This document shows positions 37,751 to 49,204 of a stretch of DNA of 64,000 nt, in pieces; positions within the stretch are counted from its first letter, which is position 1, and each line of letters opens with the position of its first letter. Source of the DNA: Cepaea nemoralis (Eukaryota > Mollusca > Gastropoda > Stylommatophora > Helicidae). The position numbers and the translations under genes were made by a program. The notes under the pieces are model-generated. The model did no database searches. It was given only the letters and a program-made list of their open reading frames with translations, and was not told where the DNA came from. The stretch covers positions 62,001-126,000 of the forward strand of contig JACEFZ010006327.1 of assembly GCA_014155875.1 (NCBI GenBank), given 5' to 3'.

Positions 37751-37907
37751 TTGATCCTGCCAGAAGTCATATGCTTGTCTCAAAGATTAAGCCATGCATG
37801 TCTAAGTTCACACTGTCTCACGGTGAAACCGAGAATGGCTCATTAAATCAGTCGAGGTTCCTTGGATGACACGATCCTACCTGGATAACTATGGCAATTC
37901 TAGAATT
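37751..37907 (+). pseudogene. 18S rRNA 5'-end fragment
   Basis: Starts TTGATCCTGCCAG(A)AGTCATATG, the conserved beginning of eukaryotic small-subunit rRNA. It continues through GATTAAGCCATGCATGTCTA, AAATCAGTCGAGGTTCC and GGATAACTATGGCAATTCTA, about 157 nt in all. A few differences from functional sequence (GAGAATGGC for GCGAATGGC, ACCTGG for ACTTGG). The match ends abruptly at TCTAGA and is followed by 28S-like sequence, so this is a scrap and not an rRNA gene. Confidence 0.9.
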
Positions 37908-37914
37908 GACAGAT

Positions 37915-37985
37915 GTACGCTCCCTACGGTCCAGGCGTGTACGAGGCCCTATCCTGCGGGATTTGGCTGAACGTCTCTAAGTCAA
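37915..37985 (+). pseudogene. 28S rRNA 3'-end fragment fused to the 18S piece
   Basis: GGGATTTGGCTGAACGTCTC followed by TAAGTC matches the near-terminal large-subunit motif GGATTATGGCTGAACGCCTC / TAAGTC. The preceding GTACGAGGCCCTATCCTGC probably belongs to it as well. Same orientation as the 18S piece and touching it, so a deletion of most of an rDNA unit, or template switching, joined the two. Confidence 0.7.
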
Positions 37986-38262
37986 GTTCCATGGGTTTCA
38001 GGTTCTGGCCACAGCTCGCACCTGCTCGTGGAGGCGAGGTCTCGGAGGTTTGACGCTGAGCCGCCAGCTTCTGCAGCCTGCCTTGTTCCAGACGTATTGG
38101 TTATGAATTCCTCTGTAATAAACAAGGCAAGGCCAAGAGAGGGAACATGCAGCTTGGGCATCGCAAGATTTCTGAAGCTCTGCCCAGGAATTGTGATGGA
38201 ATTGTGGCCCAATTCCAACTCACATACTTTGGTCTGTCTAGTCGGCAAGGTGCCATTTAGTT
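37986..38262 (+). repeat. 270-bp repeat unit, copy 1, followed by (TTAG)n
   Basis: Shares with 38645-38918 the run from CTGCTCGTGGAGG through GGTCTCGGAGGTTTGACGCT, GCCAGACGTATTGG-like text and CTCACATACTTTGGTCTGTC to GCAAGGTGCCA. Probably a non-autonomous element or LINE 3' region; no coding frame. Confidence 0.75.
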
Positions 38263-38485
38263 AGTTAGTTAATTAATTAATTAGTTATTTAGTTAGTTAG
38301 TTAGTCTGTTTGTTAGTTAGATAGGTAGTTAGTTAGTTAGTTAGTTAGTTAGTTTGTTAGTCAGTTAGTTAGTTAGTTAGTTAGTTAGTTAATTAGTTAG
38401 TTAGTTAGTAAGTTAGCTAGTTAGTTAGTTAGTTAGTTAGTTAGTTTGTTAGTTAGTTAGAAAGTTATTATGCTTTTTAAAGCAC
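38263..38485. repeat. (TTAG)n array
   Basis: TTAG tetranucleotides with occasional TTTG and TCAG variants. Confidence 0.95.
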
Positions 38486-38520
38486 AAACTATCGTCTGTC
38501 AAGACGGCAAGGTGCCAATG

Positions 38521-38560
<40 letters not shown>

Positions 38561-38561
38561 C

Positions 38562-38624
<63 letters not shown>

Positions 38625-38644
38625 CAGTTAGTAAATTAGTTATT
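38486..38644. repeat. Truncated unit end plus second (TTAG)n array
   Basis: GTCTGTCAAGACGGCAAGG, the last 35 bp of the 270-bp unit, followed by about 120 bp of TTAG. Confidence 0.85.
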
Positions 38645-38918
38645 GGTCCTTGGGTTCCAGTGTCTGGCCATCACTCGCCTTCTGCTCGTGGAGGTGAGGT
38701 CTCGGAGGTTTGACGCTGAGCCGCCAGCGTCTGCACCCTTACCTTGTGCCAGACGTATTGGTTACCCATTCCTCTGGAATACACAGGGCAAGGCCGAGAG
38801 AGGGAACATGTCATTTGGGCACCACATGTTTCTCTTAAGCTCTGCCCAGGCATTGTGATGGAATGTTGGCCACATCCCAACTCACATACTTTGGTCTGTC
38901 AAGACTGCAAGGCGCCAC
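38645..38918 (+). repeat. 270-bp repeat unit, copy 2
   Basis: Diverged direct repeat of copy 1 and again followed by TTAG/GGTT repeats. Confidence 0.75.
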
Positions 38919-39033
38919 TCACTTAGTTAGTTAGTTAGTTGGTTGGTTGGTTGGTTGGTTGGTTGATTGGTTCGTTGGTTGGTTGGTTGGTTGGTTGTTT
39001 GGTTGGTTGGTTGTTTGGTTGATTGGTTGGTTG

Positions 39034-39098
<65 letters not shown>
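38919..39098. repeat. (TTAG)n/(GGTT)n array
   Basis: TTAG, then GGTT, then TTAG again. The right part is also the (CTAA)n tail of the minus-strand LINE that begins at 39099. Confidence 0.92.
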
Positions 39099-39960
39099 AA
39101 TATCATCCTTGCACTCCGTACATGACCGTGTGTGTTCAGGTTCTCTGGCCAACATATACATCAGCGTCTGGTGCATAATTGTGCTGTGTTGGTTGACGAG
39201 AATCCTCATTATTCCAATGTGCTTCTGATGCCTTCCCGTACCAGTTCTTACTCCCCAGTATTTCATTCTAGACAACGATGTGGATTCACTGGCGTCAAAG
39301 TCCTCCTTCTCCACCCATCTCTAAGGACATTAATATTATACGCACTATCCATAGGCTGGCCTCCTACTATGGATGAAGAGTTAGCAAGTTTATCATCTCA
39401 TTCATTTCCCTCGAATCCTGCATGACCCGGCATGAAGATGAAGGTGACCCTTCGAACATTAGCTCTCGGTAGCGATTCCGTCTACTGTCTACGTACAGTT
39501 TCCCGATTCGACGACCGGATCATGCTCATTGAATCACTCAAGACACAAACATTGTCATAAATCTGTTATTCCAGCAATATGAAAGCCGGTGCCATTGCAT
39601 CAACTCCATCGTCATGCTGTCAGTGGTCATAGAATGGAGTCCATTGACATCTTGAATGGATCGACTCATTGAGCACACCGGGAACGCCCACACACTTCTC
39701 TACTGTTATATAACAGATTGAGATAAGCATATGGAAATAGCTAAATGTTCACCGATGAGCGCGTTGATCTCTGCATTGACAGCTGCAGGATTCTGCCCTT
39801 TGCACATCCTACCAATCGTGACAATGCAGGGGAAAGTGCTATTAAGCCCTGGGGACACATGCACACATAATCCGCTGACGTTGATGTTTGTAAGACTACA
39901 GACCTGCATATCAATATTTTCTGCCTACCCCATCTAAGATTTGTCCCTCTTTAGCCTGTC
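39099..39960 (-). pseudogene. RNase-H LINE remnant, (CTAA)n-tailed family
   Basis: The minus strand encodes parts of an RNase H domain: CVLSDSMSMIRSS (about 39550) and VTFIFMPGHAGFEGNE, a stop, then DKLA (about 39450-39390). These match the plus-strand copy at 33036 (NDSMSMLK and ISFIFVPGHAGVQGNERADK). An upstream segment at 39909-39706 includes GLCVHVSPGL and NPAAVNAEINALIGEHLAIS. Many stops. The 3' end runs into (CTAA)n as in the other copy. Confidence 0.75.
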
Positions 39961-39999
39961 ATCCTTTTCTGTGACTAACTTGATGCTTAACACTTGATA

Positions 40000-40004
40000 C
40001 ACAT
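40000..40004 (+). other. Target-site duplication (CACAT), left
   Basis: The five bases before the 5' LTR are repeated after the 3' LTR at 48314-48318. Confidence 0.85.
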
Positions 40005-40626
40005 TGTCAAAAACTCAGTTATAGAGGAGTGAAGACCACCCTGAAAGAGTGGTCTACCTCAAGTAGATTAGAGGTAACCCAGTGCCCCTACATGAGGGCA
40101 GGGTAGGTGTAGGGAATAGGTAGGAAGGGGAACTATTAAATAGTTCTCTCATGAGACACAGAGGTGTCAACCAGAGAGTAAGCACTCTGGTCACGGCAGA
40201 ATCACGCCTACGTGATAGACACGGAGAAGTGGAATGCCACTCAAGAGTAGACGGCTACTCTAAGCGTGCTGAATGAGGCAGCACGCAAAAAGCCGAAGGA
40301 CGCACAAGGTCCTTCCGCGTGCTGTGTAGCCACGCGAGGAAAATAGTCAGACAGGGGACAGACTTCATAGCGAGCGCATCGCTTAGCGTCGATGCGTGTT
40401 TCTTTAGCCGAGTAGATAGAGTTAGCAGTGGGGTTAGGAAACGACTAGTGATAGGCAATTCTGTGTATTCATGTGTGGTTTAATAGCGTCCGTTTTGTGC
40501 ATTGATGTAATGTAAAGAGCCAGTGGCAATAAAATGTGTAATCAGTTCCTCTCGTACGACTTACAATCTTTTTGTGTGGTGCGAGAGAAGTTTATCCCGT
40601 AATGCCTGAAGCATCGCTTGATGACA
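40005..40626 (+). repeat. 5' LTR
   Basis: 622 bp, TGTCAAAAACTCAG...CTTGATGACA. Includes a polyadenylation signal, AATAAA, at about 40530. A short minus-strand frame inside it recurs in the 3' LTR and is not a gene. Confidence 0.95.
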
Positions 40627-40640
40627 GGCTAGGATAAAAG

Positions 40641-40654
40641 TGGTGTCAGAAGTG
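40641..40654 (+). promoter_or_regulatory. Primer-binding site
   Basis: TGGTGTCAGAAGTG, 14 nt after the LTR, is complementary to a tRNA 3' end of the form CACTTCTGACACCA, probably a leucine tRNA. Confidence 0.75.
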
Positions 40655-41791
40655 TAGCTTGGACAATTGTTCAAGCTAAAACACTCACCCACGGCTCTAA
40701 AATAGTATTACTGTCAGTTAATCACAGGGTTTAATTTGTGTTAGTGAATAATGACGTGTGCAGACTAGAACAAGTTGCGAGCTGTGCTGTGCCCATCGTG
40801 AACAAGTGTTTATTTATACTTATTGAAATGTTTTGTGACTTATGAATATGTTTTCTTCTGATTTGTAAGTATTATTATTATAGTTTTCTATCATTTATTT
40901 CTATAATTACGTATTTATTTATGAGCATTTATCAAATATGATTCACGGCGGAGCGATACACAAAAATGAGCCGACAACAATATCGATTTTTGCAAGCTAA
41001 AAATAGCGCTGCGCCTGTGACGTATCGCGAATGACAAACAGCTGCTTTACGCCAGTTGCAATCAGCGACAGATTGTTTACAAATCGCAAAGCGGCTGCTC
41101 GCCTGAATCTTTGGTTTATACCAAATATTATTTGTTTATATAAGTTATTTATTGAATATATTTATTTATTTGAACATTATTATTACTTTTATATTTATTT
41201 CAAAGCATTTATTTAATTATTTGTATACCTTTTCTATTTGTTACTGTCACGATGGCACTACTTTTGCTATGCAAATAAGACTCGGTCTGCACAACACTCC
41301 CATACATTAAACTAGATTAGTTAAGGAAGGCAAAAGACGTTAGAACGAAGACAGGACATTGACATTTATTATTAATTATACCACATTGTGTTGTCCGGGG
41401 GCATGTGATTGTAAAAATTGTCTAAAGTCATATGTCGTTTGCAATTGGTTAATTGTTGATGCTCTTGTAAACCAGGGTGAAAAACAGCTGTTTAGAAGAA
41501 GGACGCAAGGTGTATGTCGTAGTGCCAAACGATTGGACCTGAGGTGCCAAACGATTGTACCTTATTGATCTGGAATGTTAAGATGAGTATACCCAACGTA
41601 TTTTGCATGCAATATGATTAATAATGCATCTCTTTTTCAGGTTGTGATCTATTAGTATTTTTTTTTGTGATCTATTTTTCAGGGTGTAATCTAAGAGTAT
41701 ATTTTTTATACACAGGGATTTAAAAACTTAACATATATAATACAAATAAGTGAGTAAATATTTGAGTGCATATCAACAATCACCCAACATC
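40655..41791 (+). other. 5' leader of the LTR retrotransposon
   Basis: About 1.1 kb of AT-rich untranslated leader between the primer-binding site and gag; no separate gene seen. Confidence 0.7.
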
Positions 41792-42945
41792 ATGTCAACT
41801 TTAGCTGATTTTATAGAAGCAGGCAAAGCATTAGGACACGCAGGAAAGGAATTAGAGCAATATGCTGATCAAAAATTTAAGGAAGCAAAGGATGCTGAGA
41901 GAGATGAACGTGCACGAGAAAGACAACATCAGAAGGAAATTGGAGAACAAGAAAGACAACACCAGAAGGAACTAGCTGAGATAACAAAACAAAAAGAATT
42001 AGAAGTAAAGCAGAAACAATTAGAACAAGATAAGGAGATTAAGCAAAAACAATTAGATCAAGATAGGAAATTAAACAGAAGGAATTAGAGATTAAACAAA
42101 GAGAATTAGAATTAAAGCAAAAGCAATTAGATCAGGAGAAAGAACTAAAGCAAAAACAGATAGATGAAATGGCAAGAGTGAAAGAAAAACAAATACAAGT
42201 TGTATCAGAGACACAGTTAAAGATGAAAGGTATGAATGTAGATTCACACTTAGAGATCTCCGCTACAAAGCTAAAGAGTCAACAAGAAGAAAATAAATTT
42301 ATTAAGTATAAAAATATTATTAAACCATTCTGTAAAGAAGATTCCATATCAGCCTGGACAAAAAATGTCGAATATCAGCTTAAATACCACCAAGTACCAA
42401 TCGATATGTGGGCTATGATTTACATGAAGAACCTTAGTGGGGAGCCCCTTAAAGTGATAGAATCAATACCAACTGATCTTAGATCTAACTATCAGTGCAT
42501 CCACGATAGGATAATGCAACATTTTTTACTTGATGCCCCTGGGTATCAAGTACAGTTTTCAAATTTAAAACCAAAACCAAGTGAGACTTTCATCGATTAT
42601 GTCTCCAATGTCCAAAGCGTACTAAATAGATGGCTTAGTGCAGCAAAAATAGGAAAGGACTTTGAAAAACTTAAAAACTTAATAGCCATGGATAAAGACA
42701 TATCCACAATACCATCTCCTTTCGCTAAATTCCTTCAGCAGTCAGACATCGAGACCATAGAGCAATTTGAGAAGAAAGGATCGGCATATTTTTCCTCAAA
42801 TAGAGATATTTTTAACACATCAAGTATCGACTCTGAAATAGTCTCTTTTATTAAGGACCAACCTAAAAGCTATCGTAGCAATAAAAAACCATTTCAGAGA
42901 GTCGAGAAGAAAGATCAAAAATTGCCTAAATGTGTGTATTGCTAA
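41792..42945 (+). pseudogene. Gag of the Gmr1-like element (frameshifted)
   Basis: The ATG at 41792 opens MSTLADFIEAGKALG, typical of gag in this clade; the earlier in-frame codon at 41750 is GTG and not needed. A long charged coiled coil follows, built of KQKELEVKQKQLEQDKE-type repeats. A one-base change near 42065 shifts the frame. The reading continues as MARVKEKQIQVVSE and a capsid-like domain: YKNIIKPFCKEDSISAW, MWAMIYMKNLSGEPLKVIES, and YVSNVQSVLNRWL. It ends KCVYC and a TAA at 42943, after which the same frame carries on into the zinc knuckle, so this stop looks like a nonsense mutation. Gag packages the RNA and forms the particle. Confidence 0.85.
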
Positions 42946-44322
42946 CTTTTTCATGATACTTACTCTATGTGTGATAAATCACCAAACAATCCGGCACATC
43001 TTGAGATGGTCATTAAGAAGCAACAAAACAAGAGAACTGCATACAGGCGTGCAGTCAAATGCTTCTTCTGTTCTAGCTACGGGCATTATTCAAATAAGTG
43101 CCTGGGCCGCCAACGAATGAAGACCAACAATGCAATGTTAATTGATACATCTTCTGATAGTGGTAGTGAGACTGAGTGTGAGGTCGAGAATGTATTACCA
43201 TTCAACCAATGTGAAGAAGTGTGTTGTGTAAACGATATTTTAAACTTTGATAGTTGTGAGCAATGTCACCAATTTCATGCAGACGGCAAACTTACATGTG
43301 GACATATTGTAACATCCTCCTTTGAGAATGCAAACGCAGCGGTAGCCTCCAGAGGCAATCTATTGTTTCACTCTGCATTGGTCAATGATAAGCCATGCCG
43401 ATGTTTGCTTGACAGTGGGAGCTCTATTATTGGTATTAAAAAGGAACTTATTAATCCAATGGATTATACTGGTGACTCTGTAAAGTGCCGTACGTTTTCT
43501 GGTAATATAGAAACCTATCCTCTGGCAAGAGCCCGTATAAACACCTCGTTCCTTTCTGGTACCTTTACATGTGCAATATTAGACAACCCGTGTACCGATT
43601 TAATTCTTGGGTGTCTACCCCAGCTAAGGCACTGCACAGATGAAGAAATATATGTCTGGGAGGAGAAGAATGGATTCACTCAAGTGAACAGTTCAGATAT
43701 CCTCAAACATCACAGTCCTAACAAAAGTGCTAGACCCATAATACTTGAAATTGATCAAGACGTAATGGTGCTACTACCAGACAAGCATAATAAAATGGTA
43801 ACTTCATGGCAAGGGCCTTTCAAGGTGATACAAAAACTTTCGGATGTTGACTATGAAATATCGATAAACGGACACTTAAAGATATTTCATATCAACATGT
43901 TGAAACCCTACTTTTCACGACAAGAGACAGAATTAGAGACAGACGAACACAATGCACCCACACCTATTGATGAGACGACAGACATACACAACGCAACTAC
44001 ACTAGTTAGTGAGACTGGCAAAGCCGACGATATGCATACACCTAGTGAGCATACAGAAAACGCACTTAGCACCACCACCGTACTGAATCAGGTAGACGAC
44101 GACGGGATGGAACTACCTGTTCCAATTGTAGACAAGACTGCGACATTAGATAGTATACGGTTAGAAACGGGACTAACTGGAGAACAACGACGACAGATAA
44201 TAGAAATAGTGACGGGATATAAGGTAGGATGGACAGAATCGAGCACTCCATCCTTCTTTCGGACTCTAAGCCTATCAAATGTAGGCCGTACTCTATCCCA
44301 CTTAGCTATAGAGAAAGTCTAA
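42946..44322 (+). pseudogene. Zinc knuckle, protease and integrase C-terminus of pol
   Basis: The frame is open from just after the gag stop. It has a CCHC knuckle, CFFCSSYGHYSNKC (about 43060-43100). A retropepsin follows with CLLDSGSSIIGIKKEL (catalytic Asp codon at 43411), ending DLILGCLPQL. Directly after comes VMVLLPDKHNKMVTSWQGPF and HINMLKPY (43765-43915), the GPY/F module that normally closes an integrase. The HHCC zinc finger and the DDE core expected between protease and GPY/F are absent, although the frame is unbroken. The linker before RT (TGLTGEQRRQIIEIVTGYK) leads into a frameshift near 44225; the last ~90 nt in this frame are out of register. Confidence 0.85.
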
Positions 44323-45560
44323 ATAAGGAAATTCTTAATTTAGAAGCTAGTGGGATCATCCAAAAATCTACATCTGAGTACTCCTTTCCAATCGTCTTGG
44401 TCAAGAAAAAAGACTCCACAATTCATCTTTGTGTGGACTATAGAAAACTAAACAATGTCACTAAGATCGACGCAGAACCAATTCCTTCCTGCGAAGATCT
44501 TATTCTTGATATGTCCACCTCCAAAATCTTCTCAAAATTAGACCTTACTAAGGGATATTGGCAGGTCCCTATGCAGACTCAATCCATCCATCTTACTGCT
44601 TTCTCAACACCTTTAGGTCTTTACGAGTGGTGTTTTCTTCCTTTCGGACTTCGGAACGCTCCTGCCACTTTCGTACGCTTAACTAGAGATTTACTACATG
44701 GAGTGACGAATACAGTGACATATATAGATGATATTTGTGTCCATACAGATGACTGGACAACACACTTACTGAAACTCAGACATGTCTTCGATAGGTTGCG
44801 ACTCTTCGGTCTCACTGTCAAACCGAGCAAAGTTGAATTGGGCCTACAAGAAATTGATTTTTTGGGTCATGTCATTTCACAAGGACAACTAAAAACTGAC
44901 AATAGAATTATTACTAAAATTATGAACCTGACCATGCCTACAACAAAGAAGCAGGTCAGGAGCCTTTTGGTTTTAGTAAATTATTATAGTAAGTTCATAC
45001 CGAACTTAGCTGAAATCACAAGTGTATTTTCAAATGTTTTAAAAGCATCAGTAAAATTAGATGTCAAAGATGCATTATTAATTTCTGCATTGTCAAAATT
45101 GAAACTCCTATTTAGTAATGTACCAATCCTCTGTTTGCCTAATCCTATGCTCGTTTATTAGCTTAGGACAGATGCAAGCAGGATTTCCATCGCTGCAGTA
45201 CTAGACCAGTTTTATGATGGCATCTTCCATCCAATTTGCTACGTGAGCCGCAAGATCACACCTGCTGAGTCCAGATATTCCATATCAGAGTTGGAAGCCC
45301 TAAGCGTCATCTATTCGGTGAGGAAGTTGCATCGATTTCTAGCGGGTGTTCACTTCGTAGTCCAGACCGACAACTCCCCAATCACGGTCATACAAAGTGG
45401 GGTGCATCGAAATGACCGCATCTACAGGTGGTCATTAATATTACAGAATTATACTTTTAGTATAGAGCATATTAAGGGTAGGGACAACATTCTTGCTGAT
45501 ACCCTTAGTCGACCATCTGAGGTAGAAATACCTGATATTCCACATGAAAAGGTGGTGTAA
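44229..45560 (+). pseudogene. Reverse transcriptase and RNase H of pol
   Basis: RT order: KPIKCRPYSIPLSYRESLN, FPIVLVKKKDSTIHLCVDYR, KIFSKLDLTKGYWQVPM (first catalytic Asp), FLPFGLRNAPATFVRL, the YIDD at about 44721-44732, VKPSKVELGL, IDFLGHVISQGQLKTDN and NYYSKFIPN. A TAG at 45159 interrupts the link to RNase H, which resumes in the same frame: LRTDASRISIAAVL, SISELEALSVIYSVRKLHRF, VVQTDNSP and RDNILADTLSRP, ending at 45560. No integrase follows, in agreement with the Gmr1 order. This would copy element RNA into DNA; this copy is broken by the upstream frameshift and the stop. Confidence 0.92.
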
Positions 45561-47675
45561 TAAATATTAATTTAGTACACTTGGATTATCATGTGTAAAA
45601 TATCCTATGTAAATACATAGACATCATGTTCAGGACTGTGTGCTAAGAACATTGAACCACCATGTGTCCGTAGACAGCAGAATAAGAACTGTGCTCCAAG
45701 AACAAGTGAACCACCGTGTGTACATAGACAGCTCGTTACTTACTATGCTCCATTTGTGTTCCGGTGAATCACCTGTTGTAATCATGGTTAACAGTGTCAG
45801 AACCATGCATAAAGTACAGACACGAAGATACTTGTCTACGACACCAGCGGACCCTACGAGTGGAAGAATACCCATCAAACACAAGTATGACTGTGTAGTG
45901 TATTTAATATACCCAGGACAATTGTGTATATATAAACTATGCCAACGAAAGCAATTTCTGAACATTATGGCAACCACTAACCTGAGGTAAATAAATACCA
46001 TGTATATATATATTTAGTATTGTGATATGTATTATAACGGGTTTTAATATAGTGATAAATTATAGTTAGATTAGGTACTTTAATATAGATTTAAATTAGA
46101 TTTAGGGAATATAATAGATTTTTTTTTTTAGTTTAGATAAATCATTAATATACCCACTTACTTAGCTTAACATTTGATTAGTATAGTACTTTAAACTTAA
46201 TAACAGCTAATTAAAGACTAGTATAAGAGTTTAGATGGGAATAGTACCATGTAGTTCATTTCATTTCATTTTAGTTCATTCCATCTTAATGAACAATTTA
46301 ACAACTTCATCATTTAGTATTAAAATTAATTTACACCTTATAGGATAAAACGATTATACAAATAAACATACATCATTTACAGAATTTAGAGTAAAAATAT
46401 CAATCATATATTTTTTTCATTTAAACATTAAAAACATTATCTATAATTTTGTTACATTTCACATTACCCATTTCAGAAAGGTACATAACTCATCTCACAT
46501 CATTTTCATTTTCTTAGATAGTTAGATTACTTCCCTTAAATTAGATTGATTTTGTACAACAAATTAGAATATATATATTTATAGAAGTAGTATTAGTATT
46601 TCAGTAGAATATAGTGTTTAATAATATCAGGGTACAAACCATCAACCCTATTTCATCCATGTAAATATTTTGTAAATACATGACTCGTGCAGTAACTTAC
46701 GCACAGTCATTAAGCTCAACTTTTTTCAAACTGAGCCAAACTTGTATAGTATCACTTCAAGGTTGTTAAATAATTGTGAGGATAAGAGATGTATGACAGA
46801 AGTGTGAAAGTGAGAGTAAATGGAAAATATACAAGAGAGGGTGAGGAGAACCAGCGGATTTTTCTACCGCTCAACGCGACTTTTTATTTTTTGTCTGCGT
46901 CAATCGTTTGCTTTCAGTGTTGAAATGTACTTTCTTAAATGTGTTATGTGTAGTTTAGTGTAGATCTTAGATAAAGTATTTTAAGTCTCATAAGACGGAA
47001 ACGTAGTCACGAATTAGTGTTATACACTTGTTTGTGGCCGCATTCAACCGAATTATGGCACTTGAATATTAACTTACATGCATATTATAGACAGACACAC
47101 ATGCTAGAAGTTAAAGTATATTAATAGGTACATCAAAACACACAAACAACCAGAAAAACACACATGTAAAGTACATACATTTTTGAGAACAAAGGGAGAT
47201 AACTCCGGGTCAGGGGACACAATAGACAACGAAACACTAACTTAACAGTGAAAGATAACTTTACACGCGGAAGCGAGATAGGTAAAGCCTGTCGCACACA
47301 GCTTGTGCAAGGGTTGTTTAATATTATATGGGGGACATGAAGCAATTCATGTGTTGACCCTAAGAAAGTCAACTTTGTATGGGTAGTGAGTTAATTTACT
47401 ATTTGAGGGCAGGTCTTATAAGACAATGGTCCGGTTCAGACAAACCTCTAATTAATATAATATTGCGATTGAGAAGAGGGCTCACGCCAACCAGACAAGT
47501 TTGTGGCGATCACCAGTAGCCAAGTAAAGTGATACTACATTGTGACAATAGTCATTAGAAGTCTATTGAGTTACCCAGAACCAGGTTATCAGTAGTCTTT
47601 GACAAAAATTAGTTACACTAATTTTTTAGAAACCTCTTGCGTCACAACCATGAGTCAAAGTTTGTAACGCAACAC
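45561..47675 (+). other. Long AT-rich 3' untranslated region of the LTR element
   Basis: 2.1 kb without a coding signal. Near 45631-45730 it has two imperfect 50-bp repeats around GTGAACCACCGTGTG. The remainder is AT-rich. Confidence 0.7.
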
Positions 47676-47691
47676 AGGAGGGGAGGGTGTG
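47676..47691 (+). promoter_or_regulatory. Polypurine tract
   Basis: AGGAGGGGAGGG immediately upstream of the 3' LTR (with a short GTGT spacer), as required for plus-strand priming. Confidence 0.75.
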
Positions 47692-48313
47692 TGTCAAAGA
47701 CTCAGTTATAGAGGAGTGAAGACCACCCTGAAAGAGTGGTCTACCTCAAGTAGATTAGAGGTAACCCAGTGCCCCTACATGAGGGCAGGGTAGGTGTAGG
47801 GAATAGGTAGGAAGGGGAACTATTAAATAGTTCTCTCATGAGACACGGAGGTGTCAACCAGAGAGTAAGCACTCTGGTCACGGCAGAATCACGCCTACGT
47901 GATAGACACGGAGAAGTGGAATGCCACTCAAGAGTAGACGGCTACTCTAAGCGTGCTGAATGAGGCAGCACGCAAAAATCCGAAGGAGGCACAAGGTCCT
48001 TCCACGTGCTGTGTAGCCACGCGAGGAAAATAGTCAGACAGGGGACAGACTTCATAGGTAGCGCATCGCTTAGCGTCGATGCGTGTTTCTTTAGCCGAGT
48101 AGATAGAGTTAGCAGTGGGGTTAGGAAACGACTAGTGATAGGCAATTCTGTGTATTCATGTGTGATTTAATAGCGACCGTTTTGTGCATTGATGTAATGT
48201 AAAGAGCCAGTGGCAATAAAATGTGTAATCAGTTCCTCTCGTACGACTTACAATCTTTTTGTGTGGTGCGAGAGAAGTTTATCCCGTAATGCCTGAAGCA
48301 TCGCTTGATGACA
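47692..48313 (+). repeat. 3' LTR
   Basis: 622 bp, TGTCAAAGACTCAG...CTTGATGACA, followed by CACAT at 48314-48318. Confidence 0.95.
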
Positions 48314-48318
48314 CACAT

Positions 48319-49204
48319 GGTGCTGACCATATGCACTATTTTTTTTTTCAATGAACAAATCCTCCAGATCTTGATCCTATTGCAAGCAGGTGTTCAGAGA
48401 TGTTTTGTTCATAAACGAAGTATTGTGCTCTGATACCCGTTGTGAGGGCTGTTGATTTTTTAACATAAATTGCCCTTGCAGTTGTGCTTATAGTCTAGTT
48501 GGGCATCCGTTGCTCTATGTCTTGCTATACGCACACTATCATCAGCACATCGCAAATGTTTGTCCATCGACACAACGTTCTGTTCTTGAAATTCCTATTC
48601 TCCTATATGAGTAATTTTTTTGTTTTTTGTTTTTATTTTAACTGAAGCATTATTCATACATGTCCTACCATTTCTAGTGCACTGGACTATTTTTTTCGTG
48701 TGGACTAGCTTTCCCTTTTACCAGTGTCCGTCGCCATCAGGCGAACCCACTCCGACTTTAGAGGCAATATATTTTGTGATTCTACTTCTGTGGCAGGAAA
48801 TATAGAACGAAATAGTAGACTTTATCCATAAAATGGTTTGGAACTGGACACGCAGGCCCGCGTGATGTTCTAATCTCCTTACCTTTCTCATGGCAGATTT
48901 TCTTTTTATTGTAGTGGTCCTAACTTTTACTTTTGTTGGCATGATTCACACGCTGCGAAAGAATGAGTAGGAGATGGAAATGGGGAAAGTGAGTGGGTGG
49001 GCAGGAAGATAGTGGGGGGAGAGATGACATTGACAGAGAAAGACATGGATATAGAGAGTTAAGAAAACGACAGAAAGAGAGACAGAACTGCAGAGATACA
49101 ACTACACAACTAGAACTAAAGAGGTACAACTACAACACTAGAAATAGGGAGAAAGAACTATGGGGCCAAAAATACATCTATAAATACTTATCTAAAAATT
49201 GTTA
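48319..49204. other. Non-coding DNA, nothing recognised
   Basis: Contains a purine-rich GAGA stretch at 48960-49110; no gene. Confidence 0.4.

Larger units (their letters stand above)
40005..48313 (+). mobile_element. Gmr1-like Gypsy LTR retrotransposon, integrase core deleted
   Basis: An 8.3-kb element with 622-bp LTRs (TGTCAAA...GATGACA), a 5-bp target duplication, a primer-binding site, a polypurine tract and gag, protease, RT and RNase H frames. A GPY/F-type integrase C-terminus lies between protease and RT, and none lies after RNase H. That is the gene order of the Gmr1 clade. Each LTR pair position was compared by eye and about nine mismatches were seen, which indicates a fairly recent insertion. 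Frameshifts (near 42065 and 44225) and in-frame stops (42943 and 45159) show it can no longer make its proteins. Confidence 0.92.

Noticed and set aside
37751..37985. Functional rRNA gene
   Set aside because: Only the first ~157 nt of 18S and a short 28S end are present, joined to each other.
40255..40458. 67-residue minus-strand frame repeated at 47942-48145
   Set aside because: It recurs because it lies in the two LTRs; opposite to the element and not conserved as a protein.
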